This document shows positions 16,874 through 25,424 of a stretch of DNA of 64,000 nucleotides, piece after piece. Below the pieces are notes generated by a model. That model did not search any database and had not been told where the DNA came from. It worked only from the letters and a program-made list of their open reading frames with translations. Within the stretch, counting starts at the first letter, position 1. Each line of letters begins with the position of its first letter. Position numbers and translations under genes: made by a program. The stretch is from Psychroserpens ponticola (GTDB taxonomy: Bacteria > Bacteroidota > Bacteroidia > Flavobacteriales > Flavobacteriaceae). The stretch spans positions 3,486,001-3,550,000 of the forward strand of contig NZ_CP116221.1 in NCBI RefSeq assembly GCF_023556315.2. Direction: 5' to 3'.

Positions 16874-19114
16874 TTAAAACCAAAAACCGATATTAAAAAA
16901 CCAGATGCTTTTACGTTGTTCTGGTGAGTAAGAGAATTTTGCTTGTACAGGTCCTAAAAAAGTATCAATACCATATCCTAGTGCATAGCCTCTATAATCA
17001 GGAAGTGAAAACCATTCTCCTGTTTCAAAAATATTATTATCAACATTTGCCCAATTGCCTTCTACAGTAATATGATGCTTTTTAAATATTTCATAATCTG
17101 CGGAAGCAGATGCTTTTACATAACTGTTACCAGTTAAAGAAATGAAATCATATCCATAAAAAGGAATAAAGTTATTGATAAAATTATTTCCGTAACCTCC
17201 TAGTGCAAAATCTAGTGTATTTGTAGCGTTCTCACCTATTTTAAAGCCGCCTTCAGTTTTTAAATTAAATGAAAACTTATCTGTCATGCAAAATGCATAA
17301 CCTAAATCTCCTTTAACTATAGAAAAGGGTTCAAAACCAGAATTAAAACCAGAAGCCACTAGATAAGAATGCAAATCTCCATTAAAATAAACGCCACGTT
17401 TAGGAAAGTATTTATTATCATATGTATCTAACTTTAGTGTAGCAAAAACACTTCCATAATCTGTGTTTTCAAATAGAAACTCATCGGTTTGAGAATTTAA
17501 GGTAATTGTTTCTGATTTAATTTTTAATCTTTTATGTTCAACACCAATGCTTAATGCAAAATCTTTTCTAAATGCTGTTTGCAAATAAAACCGATTGGTT
17601 TGGTCTTGAATCTCAACGTCAATTTTATTTAAACCTGAACCAATGTTACCAAAATTTGTAATTAATAATTCGGGATTAACACTCTTATGAAATTGATTAT
17701 ATCTAGACGTAATACCAATGCTCCAATAAAATCCTTTATCAATAAAATACTCAAAATTATACCTTACATTATCACCTAAAATCACATCTAAGGATGCTAC
17801 ATCATTATCAAATAACAGTCTTTTCTTCGTAAAATTAACTAAAGCTGCACTTTTATAAAGATCATCATAATGAAGACCCAACTTTAAAAATGTAGTGATT
17901 TCATTCTCCATGATTGTTGCATGGAGATCATAACCTTCTTTGTCTTTTGATTTTTTGAATTGATATTTAAATGTATCAAAGTTATTGGTGGCTATAAGAT
18001 TGTTGACTCCACTATCAAAATCCTCATAACTAACTTTTGTATCGCCTTTAAATTTTAGTTTACCAACAATATAAGACCTTGTATATCTTTTATTTCCTTT
18101 TAAAGTCAACAAATTTATTTTAATACTATCTTTTAAAACCATATTTACACTTGGTCGTATTGAATTAGTCGATACGTATTTAGGCAACGTTTTTAACTTT
18201 TCAATTTCTACCAATGTAGCCTGCTTACCATTATCAATGATTTTTTGGCTTTCACTAAAAGATACAACAGAAAAATCTTTAATATCAGGATGGATATAAA
18301 TGTCTGTTAATTTAGATTTCAACTTCATATCGTTGACTGTCCTAAAATTATTTATTTGAAGTAAGACATCTGGTGCTGATTTTAATTCATTTCTATCCTT
18401 TAACTCATCTTGAACATCGACACCTATAATAATATCCATACCTTTTGCTTTGAGCTCATTTATTGGATAATTATTAACTACACCTCCATCGATTAACATC
18501 TGATCATCAATCATTACTGGCTGAAACAAAGAAGGGAATGCTCCACTTGCTGTAACTGCTTGTGCTAAGTTCCCAGATTCTAACATTACAGCTTCTCCGT
18601 TTTCAACATTGGTTGCAACACAAAAAAATGGAATAGGCAATTGATTAAAATTATTTATTTCACTAACATGCAAAGTGAGTTTAGATAATAAATTAAATAC
18701 GTTTTGACCTCTCGAAAGCGCAGAAGGCAACTTTATTTTAAACTTATCAAAAGGAAGATTGGCAGCATATTTTTCAGAATTATCACGTTCGTAAAATGTT
18801 CTTGCAGACCTTGGTAAATTATCACTAATCACCTTATCATAATCTAAGCTTTTAAAAATAGAATCTAATTGTTTTCCCGAATACCCAGAAGCATATAAAG
18901 AGCCAACAATAGCTCCCATACTTGTTCCAGCGATATAATCTATTTTAATACCAAGACTATCAATGACCTTTAAGGTTCCTATATGAGCAAACCCTTTTGC
19001 ACCACCACCACTTAACACCAAACCTACTTTTGGAGTAGAAGTCGTTGTTGCATCTTGAGCTTTTAAAGAAAAAGGCAAACACATAATCAATATAGCGATA
19101 AGGAGCTTTTTCAT
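16874..19114 (-). CDS. Patatin-like phospholipase fused to an outer-membrane beta-barrel
   Basis: A 746-residue secreted/outer-membrane protein. A signal peptide (residues 1-19) is followed by a patatin domain (about 28-310): oxyanion loop GGGAKG (36-41), nucleophile S65 in GTSMG, and catalytic D209 in the DGG motif. Residues about 325-410 look like one POTRA-type domain (LKGNKRYTRSYIVGKLKFKGD), and about 410-746 a 16-strand Omp85/surface-antigen barrel ending NIGFWF, with an aromatic last residue as usual for barrel insertion. The layout is that of PlpD-type (type Vd) patatins. It overlaps the uvrC stop by 4 bases. The substrate is presumably phospholipid. Confidence 0.9.
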   Translation of the reverse strand: MKKLLIAILIMCLPFSLKAQDATTTSTPKVGLVLSGGGAKGFAHIGTLKVIDSLGIKIDYIAGTSMGAIVGSLYASGYSGKQLDSIFKSLDYDKVISDNLPRSARTFYERDNSEKYAANLPFDKFKIKLPSALSRGQNVFNLLSKLTLHVSEINNFNQLPIPFFCVATNVENGEAVMLESGNLAQAVTASGAFPSLFQPVMIDDQMLIDGGVVNNYPINELKAKGMDIIIGVDVQDELKDRNELKSAPDVLLQINNFRTVNDMKLKSKLTDIYIHPDIKDFSVVSFSESQKIIDNGKQATLVEIEKLKTLPKYVSTNSIRPSVNMVLKDSIKINLLTLKGNKRYTRSYIVGKLKFKGDTKVSYEDFDSGVNNLIATNNFDTFKYQFKKSKDKEGYDLHATIMENEITTFLKLGLHYDDLYKSAALVNFTKKRLLFDNDVASLDVILGDNVRYNFEYFIDKGFYWSIGITSRYNQFHKSVNPELLITNFGNIGSGLNKIDVEIQDQTNRFYLQTAFRKDFALSIGVEHKRLKIKSETITLNSQTDEFLFENTDYGSVFATLKLDTYDNKYFPKRGVYFNGDLHSYLVASGFNSGFEPFSIVKGDLGYAFCMTDKFSFNLKTEGGFKIGENATNTLDFALGGYGNNFINNFIPFYGYDFISLTGNSYVKASASADYEIFKKHHITVEGNWANVDNNIFETGEWFSLPDYRGYALGYGIDTFLGPVQAKFSYSPEQRKSIWFFNIGFWF

Positions 19115-20904
19115 TTTGTTTTATAATAGGCTTTTATTTTTTTTGCTCTAGAATTGCCAACCACACGTTCTAAATCTTTTTGATCAGCTTCGGCAATTCG
19201 TTTTACAGATTTAAATTGTTTCATTAAGGCCACTACGGTTTGTTCTCCAATTCCTGGTATGGTTTCTAATTCTGTAGTTAAAGCGCTTTTACTTCTTCTA
19301 TTTCTATGGTGTTCAATTCCGAAACGATGTGCTTCATTTCGCAATTGTTGAATTATTTTAAGCGTTTCACTTTTCTTGTCTAAATATAATGGAATTGGGT
19401 CATCTGGATAAAATAATTCTTCCAAACGCTTCGCAATTCCGATGATTGCAATTTTATGCCTAAGATTTAAGGCATCTAAGCTTTTTAAAGCTGAAGACAA
19501 CTGACCTTTTCCTCCATCAATAATAATTAATTGAGGCAATGATTGTTCTTCATCTAATAACCTTTTATATCTGCGATACACAACCTCTTCCATTGAAGCA
19601 AAATCATCTGGACCTACAACTGTTTTAATATTAAAATGCCTGTAATCTCTTTTACTAGGCTTTCCGTTTTTAAAAACAACACAAGCTGCTACAGGATGTG
19701 TTCCTTGAATATTCGAGTTATCAAAACATTCTATTTGACGAGGCTCTTCAGAAAGTCTTAAATCTAATTTCATTTGCGCCATAATTCGATTTGCATGACG
19801 ATCTGGATCTACAATTTTTGCTTGCTTAAAGCGCTCAATTCTATAATACTTGGCGTTGCGAAGCGATAGGTCTAAAATTCGTTTTTTGTCACCAAGTTTT
19901 GGAATTGACACTTTTAAATCTTTACCTAATTCTACTTTAAATGGCACATAAATTTCAGTTGAATTTGAATTGAATCGTTGTCTAATTTCAGTAATAGCCA
20001 ATTCTAATAACTGTTTATCGGTTTCGTCGAGTTTCTTTTTAATTTCTAATGTGTGTGATCTAATAATACTTCCGTAAGATAATTGTAAAAAATTAACGTA
20101 AGCATAGCCTTCATCACTCATAATTGAAAACACATCAACATTACTTATCTTAGGGTTGACAATTGTAGATTTTGCTTGATAATTCTCAAGAACTTCAATT
20201 TTTTCTTTAATGCGTTGTGCATCTTCAAAATGCATGTCTTCAGCCAAAAGCTTCATTTGCGTTTTAAATTGGGACAACGAATCTTTAAAATTCCCTTTTA
20301 AAATTTCTCGAATGGCTGAAATATATTGATTGTATGCTTCTTCCTTTTGCAAACTTTCACAAGGGCCTTTACAATTTCCTAAATGATATTCTAAACAAAC
20401 TTTATATTTACCTGATTCGATTTTTTCTTCGGAAAGGTTATAGTTGCACGTTCTGAGTTGGTATAACCCTTTGATTAGATCTAGCAATGTATGAACCGTT
20501 TTCATACTTGTATAAGGACCAAAATATTCGGAACCATCTTTAAAAACTCTTCGTGTTGAAAACACTCTAGGAAAACGTTCTTTTTTAATACAAATCCATG
20601 GATATGATTTATCATCTTTTAACAACACATTGTATCTAGGCTGATATTTTTTTATAAGATTATTCTCTAATAAAAGTGCATCCTTTTCGGTTTCTACAAC
20701 AATGTGTTTTATGGTTACAATCTTTTTAACTAAAACTCGAGTTTTGCCATTCTCATGGGTTTTAGTAAAATAGGAGCTGACTCTTTTCTTTATGTTTTTG
20801 GCTTTACCAATATAAATAAGTTGACCATCAACATCGTAATATTGATACACACCAGGTTCTTGAGGCAAGGTTTTTAATTGTAAATCTAGTGTAAGATTTT
20901 CCAT
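19111..20904 (-). CDS. uvrC: UvrABC excinuclease subunit C
   Basis: A 597-residue nucleotide excision repair endonuclease that makes both incisions around a lesion recognised by UvrA and UvrB. Domains in order: GIY-YIG nuclease (about 14-95, GVYQYYDVDGQLIYIGKAKN), a Cys-containing middle (CNYNL, CLEYHLGNCKGPC), a UVR motif binding UvrB (about 200-235), the RNase H-like C-terminal nuclease (QIECFDNSNIQGTHPVA, LIIIDGGKGQL), and helix-hairpin-helix repeats (TTELETIPGIGEQTVVALMKQF). Length is normal. Its -7 box lies only 5 bases before the ATG, suggesting a leaderless transcript. The patatin gene follows with a 4-base overlap. Confidence 0.97.
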   Translation of the reverse strand: MENLTLDLQLKTLPQEPGVYQYYDVDGQLIYIGKAKNIKKRVSSYFTKTHENGKTRVLVKKIVTIKHIVVETEKDALLLENNLIKKYQPRYNVLLKDDKSYPWICIKKERFPRVFSTRRVFKDGSEYFGPYTSMKTVHTLLDLIKGLYQLRTCNYNLSEEKIESGKYKVCLEYHLGNCKGPCESLQKEEAYNQYISAIREILKGNFKDSLSQFKTQMKLLAEDMHFEDAQRIKEKIEVLENYQAKSTIVNPKISNVDVFSIMSDEGYAYVNFLQLSYGSIIRSHTLEIKKKLDETDKQLLELAITEIRQRFNSNSTEIYVPFKVELGKDLKVSIPKLGDKKRILDLSLRNAKYYRIERFKQAKIVDPDRHANRIMAQMKLDLRLSEEPRQIECFDNSNIQGTHPVAACVVFKNGKPSKRDYRHFNIKTVVGPDDFASMEEVVYRRYKRLLDEEQSLPQLIIIDGGKGQLSSALKSLDALNLRHKIAIIGIAKRLEELFYPDDPIPLYLDKKSETLKIIQQLRNEAHRFGIEHHRNRRSKSALTTELETIPGIGEQTVVALMKQFKSVKRIAEADQKDLERVVGNSRAKKIKAYYKTK

Positions 20905-20909
20905 TATTT

Positions 20910-20917
20910 CAAAGTTA
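20910..20917 (-). promoter_or_regulatory. Putative -7 box of uvrC, immediately before the ATG
   Basis: Reads TAACTTTG on the minus strand, a full match to TAnnTTTG. Only 5 bases separate it from the uvrC ATG, so transcription would start at or beside the start codon. No good -33 box is seen. Confidence 0.45.
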
Positions 20918-21023
20918 GCATTTACTATTTAATCCCTTCTTTTTTTCATCGAAAAAATTATTGAAAAAAAGAATCTTCTATGTATCAATTTGATTACATT
21001 GCGCCACTTTTCTAGAAAACCAA

Positions 21024-21449
21024 ATGACAAAAAAAACCATAGGTCGTGTTGATAAAGTTGATTTTCCAAAATTAAATTTGCAACAAGTAGATGTTAAAAT
21101 CGACACAGGAGCTTATACCTCAGCCATTCACTGTTCAAAAATTATTGAGCAAGACAACACATTGATTTGCACTTTTGAAAGCAAAGGACATCCTAACTTT
21201 AAAAGTGAACATATTATCTTTGATAATTACACATTTACTGATGTAAAAAGCAGCAATGGATTTAAAGAAAACCGCTATAAAATCAAATCTGAAGTGATAT
21301 TCTTTGGTAAAACATACAAGATTAACTTAACTTTAAGCACTAGAGACGATATGAAATTCCCTGTATTGATTGGGAGACAATTTCTAAGTAAAAAATTCTT
21401 AGTAGATGTCAATCTAGAAAACGTTTCTTTTAACAACCCAAACAAATGA
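21024..21449 (+). CDS. RimB-like retropepsin-type protease (RimK-associated)
   Basis: A 141-residue protein of the family often annotated as ATP-dependent zinc protease or RimK/LysX family protein (DUF785). The fold is retropepsin-like; the single aspartyl motif [11 protein letters not shown] (D27-T-G-A) is visible, so it likely works as a dimer. In Pseudomonas the RimB homologue acts with RimK to trim glutamate tails on ribosomal protein S6. Its stop overlaps the rimK start by 4 bases, a strong sign of joint function. The role in this organism is inferred from context, and the metal versus aspartic mechanism is not resolvable from sequence. Confidence 0.86.
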   Translation: MTKKTIGRVDKVDFPKLNLQQVDVKIDTGAYTSAIHCSKIIEQDNTLICTFESKGHPNFKSEHIIFDNYTFTDVKSSNGFKENRYKIKSEVIFFGKTYKINLTLSTRDDMKFPVLIGRQFLSKKFLVDVNLENVSFNNPNK

Positions 21450-22321
21450 ACATAGTCATTTTATCAAGAAATCCGCATTTATATTCAACACAACGCCTCA
21501 TCAAAGAAGGTGAAGCTAGAGGTCACGACATTGAAGTTATTGATCCTTTAAAATGTGATATTATCATAGAAAAGGAGAAACCTACCATTTATTATAAAGA
21601 TCGCTATTTAGATTATGTAGATGCGATTATACCAAGAATTGGAGCTTCTGTAACCTTTTATGGATGCGCTGTTGTACGTCAGTTTGAAGAAATGGGTGTG
21701 TTTACAATCGTGACTTCAGATGCTATTCAACGTTCAAGAGACAAATTAAGAAGTTTACAACGCCTAAGTAAAGCTGGAATTGGGATGCCAAAAACGGTGT
21801 TCACAAATTATTCACGAGATGTAGAAGAAGTTATTGAGCATGTTGGAGGAACTCCTGTTATTATCAAACTCTTAGAAGGCACACAAGGTTTAGGTGTTGT
21901 TTTAGCTGAATCTAAAAATGCAGCAGAATCTGTGTTGGAGGCCTTCAACGGACTCCAAGCTAGAGTAATTGTTCAAGAATTTATTAAAGAAGCAAAAGGC
22001 GCAGATATTAGAGCATTAGTTGTTAATGGTCAGGTGGTTGGAGCTATGAAACGACAAGGCAAGGAAGGTGAATTTAGATCTAACTTACATCGTGGTGGAA
22101 GTGCAAATATTATCAAACTTGATACCGATGAATTAAAATTAGCTATGAATGCTTCTAGAGCATTAAAACTGCCTGTTTGTGGTGTTGATATGCTACAATC
22201 TGCTCGAGGTCCTTTACTTTTAGAAGTAAACTCAACGCCAGGTTTAGAAGGTATTGAAACAGCAACTGGTAGAAATATAGCCAGAGCTATCATCACCTTT
22301 ATAGAAAGTAACAGGAAATAA
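21446..22321 (+). CDS. rimK: RimK-family ATP-grasp ligase
   Basis: A 291-residue ATP-grasp enzyme. The N-terminal preATP-grasp region is [25 protein letters not shown]-binding elements include [10 protein letters not shown], the Lys of [20 protein letters not shown], and the Mg-binding GVDMLQ...[15 protein letters not shown]. coli RimK adds glutamates to the C-terminus of ribosomal protein S6. Length (about 300) and wording match RimK closely. It overlaps the RimB-like gene by 4 bases and abuts the next gene directly (stop 22321, start 22322). Whether the target here is S6 is inference. Confidence 0.93.
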   Translation: MNIVILSRNPHLYSTQRLIKEGEARGHDIEVIDPLKCDIIIEKEKPTIYYKDRYLDYVDAIIPRIGASVTFYGCAVVRQFEEMGVFTIVTSDAIQRSRDKLRSLQRLSKAGIGMPKTVFTNYSRDVEEVIEHVGGTPVIIKLLEGTQGLGVVLAESKNAAESVLEAFNGLQARVIVQEFIKEAKGADIRALVVNGQVVGAMKRQGKEGEFRSNLHRGGSANIIKLDTDELKLAMNASRALKLPVCGVDMLQSARGPLLLEVNSTPGLEGIETATGRNIARAIITFIESNRK

Positions 22322-23293
22322 ATGAGTGATAAAGATATTTTAGAAATATTAGGAGAAAAAGTTGCTTTAGGTCAAAGCGCAACTGTTACTTTTGAAGTCG
22401 CGAAACTGCATACGCGTAATACACTAGATGTACCAATTATTATTGAGCGTTCAAAAAAACCTGGGCCAACAGTTTTAATTACTGCTGGCATACATGGCGA
22501 TGAAATTAATGGTGTAGAAATCGTTAGGCAGATTATTGCCAAAGGAATTAATAAACCCAAAAAGGGCACCATTATTTGCGTGCCAGTAATTAATGTTTTT
22601 GGATTCTTGAACATGGATCGCTTATTTCCAGATGGTCGTGATCTTAATCGTGTTTTTCCTGGAAGCTCAAATGGTTCGTTAGCGAGTAGAGTTGCTCATT
22701 TTGTAATGAAAGAAATCATACCTCATGTAGATTTTGTGATGGACTTTCACACTGGTGGAGCAGATCGATTTAATGCAGCCCAAATACGAATCACAAAAGG
22801 CAACCCAAGACTTGCAGAATTAGCGCATATTTTTGGAGCGCCTTTTATCTATTATTCACAAAACTTAAATAAATCATTTAGAAATGCTTGTAGTAAACTT
22901 GGAGTACCAATGCTTTTGTTTGAAGGCGGTAAATCTTTTAATATTCACGATACAATAACAAATACCGCTGTAAATGGCGCTAAACGAGTTTTGCATCACT
23001 TAGGTATGTTGAGTAGTAAATTTAAAGTCTCACAACCAAAAACTCAAGCAATAATCATTGAAGATAGCAAGTGGCTAAGAGCTAAGTTCTCTGGCATGTT
23101 TAAACCAACAGTAGCTATAAATTCTTATGTAGAAAAAGGTGATGTTTTAGGCAATATTACAGATCCATATGGTAGTTTTAATCACTTTGTAAAAGCACCT
23201 AACACTGGCTATATTTTTAATGTGAATGAGTCGCCTATAATTTATCAAGGTGATGCCATTTTTCATATTTCAACTAAAGTAAAAAATGACTAA
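22322..23293 (+). CDS. Succinylglutamate desuccinylase/aspartoacylase-family zinc hydrolase
   Basis: A 323-residue M14-like zinc amidohydrolase. Zinc ligands are visible: H58 and E61 in AGIHGDEINGVE and H143 in MDFHTGGADRF; the catalytic Glu is E201 in LLFEGGKSF. The C-terminal beta domain (about 235-323) is of the biotinyl/lipoyl-like type seen in this family. Family members remove acyl or aminoacyl groups from amino acids. It starts on the base after the rimK stop, so it belongs to the RimB-RimK unit and could trim or recycle a glutamyl product. That role is inference, and nothing marks it as a true AstE (no arginine catabolism genes nearby). Confidence 0.88.
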   Translation: MSDKDILEILGEKVALGQSATVTFEVAKLHTRNTLDVPIIIERSKKPGPTVLITAGIHGDEINGVEIVRQIIAKGINKPKKGTIICVPVINVFGFLNMDRLFPDGRDLNRVFPGSSNGSLASRVAHFVMKEIIPHVDFVMDFHTGGADRFNAAQIRITKGNPRLAELAHIFGAPFIYYSQNLNKSFRNACSKLGVPMLLFEGGKSFNIHDTITNTAVNGAKRVLHHLGMLSSKFKVSQPKTQAIIIEDSKWLRAKFSGMFKPTVAINSYVEKGDVLGNITDPYGSFNHFVKAPNTGYIFNVNESPIIYQGDAIFHISTKVKND

Positions 23294-23852
23294 AACTGAA
23301 CTGCGAAAGACTTACAAGTTATTACGAAAAAATCTTACAGAAGATCAAGTTGAAGATTGGAGTTTAAAAATTGCAAATCAATTACTCACATTGGCTATTT
23401 GGGACTACGAGTTTTACCATACATTTTTATCGATTACTGAACATAAAGAAGTGAATACAGACTATCTCTTAAATATTCTCTCCGGAAAGGATAAGCATAT
23501 TGTGATATCAAAAAGCGATTTTTCAACTTTAGAAATGACACATTACTTGTTAACCGATAGTACAAGAATCAAAAAAAATGAATGGAATATTCCAGAACCC
23601 TTAGATGGTATTTCAATTGACACTAAACAAATTAATGTAATTTTTATTCCGCTTTTGGCTTTTGACAAAACTGGAAATCGCATAGGATATGGAAAAGGAT
23701 TTTATGATAAATTCTTAGCTAAATGTAACCCTGAAACTATAAAAATTGGTTTGTCATTTTTTAAAGCCGAAGAAAAAATCGCTGACGTTTTTAAAGGCGA
23801 TGTAAAATTAGATTATTGTGTGACACCACTACATGTTTATAATTTCAACTAA
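23286..23852 (+). CDS. 5-formyltetrahydrofolate cyclo-ligase
   Basis: A 188-residue MTHFS-family enzyme that uses ATP to turn 5-formyl-THF into 5,10-methenyl-THF, rescuing a storage or inhibitory folate. The C-terminal signature FIPLLAFDKTGNRIGYGKGFYDKFL with the phosphate-binding GYGKGFYD loop is clear, and the N-terminal LRKTYKLLRKNL carries the basic residues of the family. It overlaps the preceding hydrolase gene by 8 bases, so it is translationally coupled to it. It converges with the deaminase gene, 2 bases apart. The reason for its link with the rimK unit is not evident. Confidence 0.93.
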   Translation: MTKTELRKTYKLLRKNLTEDQVEDWSLKIANQLLTLAIWDYEFYHTFLSITEHKEVNTDYLLNILSGKDKHIVISKSDFSTLEMTHYLLTDSTRIKKNEWNIPEPLDGISIDTKQINVIFIPLLAFDKTGNRIGYGKGFYDKFLAKCNPETIKIGLSFFKAEEKIADVFKGDVKLDYCVTPLHVYNFN

Positions 23853-23854
23853 GC

Positions 23855-24298
23855 TTATTCTCCAATATCTTCATTCCAAAGTTTTGGTTGTGCTTTTATA
23901 AAGTCATTCATCATTGTTTTACAGGTATCATTATCTAAAACAACAACTTCAACGCCTTTAGATTTTAACAGTTCTTCCTCTCCTAAAAACGTACTGTTTT
24001 CACCAATAATAACTTTAGGAATTCCATAAAGTAAAATGGCTCCTGTACACATTGAACAAGGTGAGAGTGTGGTATAAATTTCACATTCTTTGTAAAAGTT
24101 AGCTGTTTGTCTTCCCGAATTTTCTAAAGCATCCATTTCTCCATGCAAAATCGCGCTGCCTTTTTGTATTCTACGATTATGACCTCTTCCAACAATTTTT
24201 CCATTATGAACTAAAACAGAACCTATAGGAATTCCGCCTTCATCTAAACCTTTTTCAGCTTCTAATATGGCTTCATTTAAAAATGTATCGTAATTCAT
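23855..24298 (-). CDS. FCY1-like cytosine/nucleobase deaminase
   Basis: A 147-residue zinc deaminase of the cytidine deaminase fold. Zinc and catalytic residues: H52 and E54 in ILHGEMD, C81 and C84 in SPCSMC. The wording is strikingly like yeast cytosine deaminase FCY1 along the whole chain: GRGHN, QKGSA, LHGE, LENSGR, YTTLSPCSMCTGAI, YGIPK, GEN, and the C-terminal EDIGE. The FCY1 substrate residues N51, F114, W152 and D155 appear to have partners in N41, F104, W141 and D144. So cytosine to uracil is the likeliest reaction; generic annotation would say nucleoside deaminase. It ends 2 bases from the convergent cyclo-ligase gene. Confidence 0.88.
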   Translation of the reverse strand: MNYDTFLNEAILEAEKGLDEGGIPIGSVLVHNGKIVGRGHNRRIQKGSAILHGEMDALENSGRQTANFYKECEIYTTLSPCSMCTGAILLYGIPKVIIGENSTFLGEEELLKSKGVEVVVLDNDTCKTMMNDFIKAQPKLWNEDIGE

Positions 24299-24312
24299 CT
24301 TTTAATATTTAG

Positions 24313-24930
24313 TTAGTTAGAAAATGCTCTTTTATTAAAGAAAATTAAAATTCCAATTCCTGTACTAATTGCCATATCTGCTATGTTAAATACAGGTTCG
24401 AAAAACGTAAAATATTGTCCACCATAAAACGGAATCCAATCTGGCATTACACCACTCCACATTGGAAAATGTAGCATATCAACAACTTTACCATGAAAAA
24501 CAGAATCATAACCACCTTCAATTGGTAAAAAAGAAGCAACTTGTCCTGAACTTGAATCGAAAACTATTCCGTAAAACACAGAATCAATGATATTTCCTAA
24601 AGCACCTGCTAAAATGAGTGACACTGCAAAAATTAGTGTTTTAGATTGTCTGGCTTTAATCGATTTATTTAACCAAAATCCAATCCCAATAACTGCTAAT
24701 ATTCTAAAAATAGTTAAACAAACTTTAGCTGTTCTATCGGAAATGAATGACACAAAATCACTAATTTTAGTTCCCCAAGCCATGCCTTCATTTTCTACAA
24801 ATAAAATTTGAAACCAATTAAATATTTCAATTTTATCATGCAAAGCAAAATGCGTTTTAATATAGATTTTAGATATTTGATCTATCAATAAAATAATGAT
24901 AATAAGAAGTGACGCTTTTTTTAATGACAT
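24313..24930 (-). CDS. lspA: Lipoprotein signal peptidase (signal peptidase II)
   Basis: A 205-residue inner-membrane aspartyl protease that cleaves the signal peptide of prolipoproteins before the lipidated Cys. Four hydrophobic segments are visible. The catalytic aspartates lie in the conserved blocks ILAGALGNIIDS and VFNIADMAISTGI. The chain is longer than the roughly 160 residues of E. coli LspA because of an extra loop between these blocks (about residues 125-175, with VDMLHFPMWSG), usual in Bacteroidota. The window encodes many lipoproteins (OmpA-like, M23, GldD, DUF4270, SGNH) that would be its substrates. A terminator separates it from the DksA-like gene upstream. Confidence 0.95.
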   Translation of the reverse strand: MSLKKASLLIIIILLIDQISKIYIKTHFALHDKIEIFNWFQILFVENEGMAWGTKISDFVSFISDRTAKVCLTIFRILAVIGIGFWLNKSIKARQSKTLIFAVSLILAGALGNIIDSVFYGIVFDSSSGQVASFLPIEGGYDSVFHGKVVDMLHFPMWSGVMPDWIPFYGGQYFTFFEPVFNIADMAISTGIGILIFFNKRAFSN

Positions 24931-24992
24931 GATGAATGGCTACTGATGTAAAAATAAACCTTTTATTTTGTTTGCTATCTCTTGAAAAAAGA

Positions 24993-25020
24993 AAAACGCC
25001 TTATTTAGATAAGACGTTTT
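24993..25020 (-). terminator. Intrinsic terminator after the ileS-dksA-like unit
   Basis: AAAACGCCTTAT (24993-25004) pairs with ATAAGACGTTTT (25009-25020), one mismatch, loop TTAG. On the minus strand a T-rich tail follows. It lies 20 bases past the stop of the DksA-like gene. Confidence 0.8.
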
Positions 25021-25039
25021 TTATAAGACTATCAGTCTG

Positions 25040-25420
25040 TTATTGCATGTTTTTTGCTTCGATACTCAACGTAGCATGAGGCACTAACTTTAGACGTTCT
25101 TTATTAATGAGTTTTCCTGTAACTCTACAAACACCATAGGTTTTGCTTTCTATTCTAATAAGTGCATTTTTCAAATCTCTAATAAACTTTTCTTGTCTGA
25201 TCGCTAATGCTGAATTTGCTTCTTTACTCATTGTTGCACTACCTTCTTCAAAAGCTTTAAACGTTGGAGATGTATCATCTGTACCATTGTTATGGTCGTT
25301 CATGTACGCGCTTTTAATGAGTTCTAAATCATGTTCAGCTTTTTCTATTTTATCTAAAAGTAATACTTTAAATTCTGCTAGATCTTTATCTGGATACCTT
25401 ACGTTACTATCTGTTGCCAT
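25040..25420 (-). CDS. DksA/TraR-family protein with a degenerate zinc site
   Basis: A 126-residue protein of the TraR/DksA family that binds the RNA polymerase secondary channel and modulates transcription, often with ppGpp. It has an N-terminal helical part and coiled-coil arm (about 14-95), then the C-terminal globule YGVCRVTGKLINKERLKLVPHATLSIEAK. In DksA four Cys bind zinc with a C-x2-C-x17-C-x2-C spacing. Here those positions are C98, T101, S119 and A122: spacing is kept exactly but only one Cys remains. I recall the same pattern in other Flavobacteriia. It starts 4 bases after the ileS stop, so it is cotranscribed with ileS. Confidence 0.9.
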   Translation of the reverse strand: MATDSNVRYPDKDLAEFKVLLLDKIEKAEHDLELIKSAYMNDHNNGTDDTSPTFKAFEEGSATMSKEANSALAIRQEKFIRDLKNALIRIESKTYGVCRVTGKLINKERLKLVPHATLSIEAKNMQ

Positions 25421-25424
25421 GTTT

